A DNA stretch of 64,000 bases from the NCBI GenBank assembly GCA_020403245.1, contig JADBYA010000002.1, positions 372,001 through 436,000 of the forward strand, read 5' to 3'. Positions 63,918 to 64,000 of the stretch are shown in pieces. The stretch's first letter is position 1. Each line of letters starts with the position of its first letter. The stretch comes from Flavobacterium sp. (GTDB taxonomy: Bacteria > Bacteroidota > Bacteroidia > Flavobacteriales > Flavobacteriaceae). A program made the translations under genes and the position numbers. The notes below the pieces were generated by a model. That model ran no database searches. It worked only from the letters and a program-made list of their open reading frames with translations, and had not been told where the DNA came from.

Positions 63918-64000
63918 GTTTTTATTTATCATTTACCACCCGAAGGGATTCGCGCGACAGCGGGGTCAGCACGTTAGTTTTTATCTAGAACTCTTTGAGC
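63918..64000 (-). repeat. R3 and partial R1 repeat at the window end
   Basis: R3 (CCACCCGAAGGGATTCGCGC, GACAGCGGGG on the + strand) is followed by R1 (CAGCACGTTAGTTTTTATCT to the window edge). Its presence suggests a further - strand module beyond 64000. Confidence 0.75.

Noticed and set aside
54784..64000. CRISPR array
   Set aside because: Repeats are few, of unequal spacing, on both strands, and carry terminators or coding sequence; no cas genes are present.
54901..64000. Insertion sequence ends
   Set aside because: No transposase is coded among the repeats and no target duplication was found; they fit RHS module boundaries better.
32604..64000. Right-hand attachment site of the tRNA-Ser island
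   Set aside because: I looked for another copy of the tRNA 3' end (CGAATCCCTTCCTCTCTGCA) and saw none in the window.

Overview
The window is AT-rich chromosomal DNA from a member of Bacteroidota, most likely a Flavobacterium or close relative. Evidence: gliding genes gldE-gldD downstream of mutY-ssb, type IX secretion (T9SS) C-terminal sorting tails on secreted proteins, flavobacterial promoters (TTG-N19..21-TAnnTTTG), and many Bacteroidota-type lipoproteins and YD/RHS proteins. Gene starts were moved from the longest frame where a promoter, signal peptide or overlap decided it.

Left part (1-32.5 kb) is mostly ordinary core genome: a truncated secreted surface protein and two divergent O-antigen-ligase-type membrane proteins; RNase G, a tiny basic protein and HU; mutY, ssb, gldE, gldD; a TetR-TolC-HlyD-RND efflux operon with a palindromic operator over its own promoter; a polyprenyl synthase; the 2-oxoglutarate dehydrogenase genes sucA and sucB, separated by a MntA-HepT type toxin-antitoxin pair; an MFS exporter whose 3' end is duplicated 2 kb away; a T9SS protein; TatD, an acyltransferase and an asparaginase. 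Small interspersed repeats have landed in and around sucB.

At 32.6 kb a tRNA-Ser is followed by a tyrosine integrase, the classical left end of a genomic island. From 34.4 kb a single-strand run of seven genes builds a very large RHS (YD-repeat) toxin: an Skp/OmpH-like protein, a lipoprotein, an SpvB/TcB-like shell protein (1865 aa), a 526-aa protein that looks like the detached tail of that shell protein, a LolA-like protein, a 3620-aa RHS protein with a C-terminal tip carrying a HEXXGH metallopeptidase-type motif, and a lipoprotein that is probably its immunity factor.

Downstream (54.8-64 kb) is an archive of three silent RHS tips, each with RHS core sequence but no start codon, and each followed by an overlapping lipoprotein gene. 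One is on the + strand and two are on the - strand. They are separated by a mosaic of short repeats containing terminators. A tyrosine recombinase, a gene remnant and a secreted M43 metalloprotease lie among them. The core of the main RHS gene (53313-53425) and the core of the last silent tip (63736-63848) form a 113-bp inverted repeat with no mismatch by eye. Inversion between them would exchange the active toxin tip and its immunity gene for the silent pair, in frame. I consider this possible invertible toxin switch the most interesting feature of the window.
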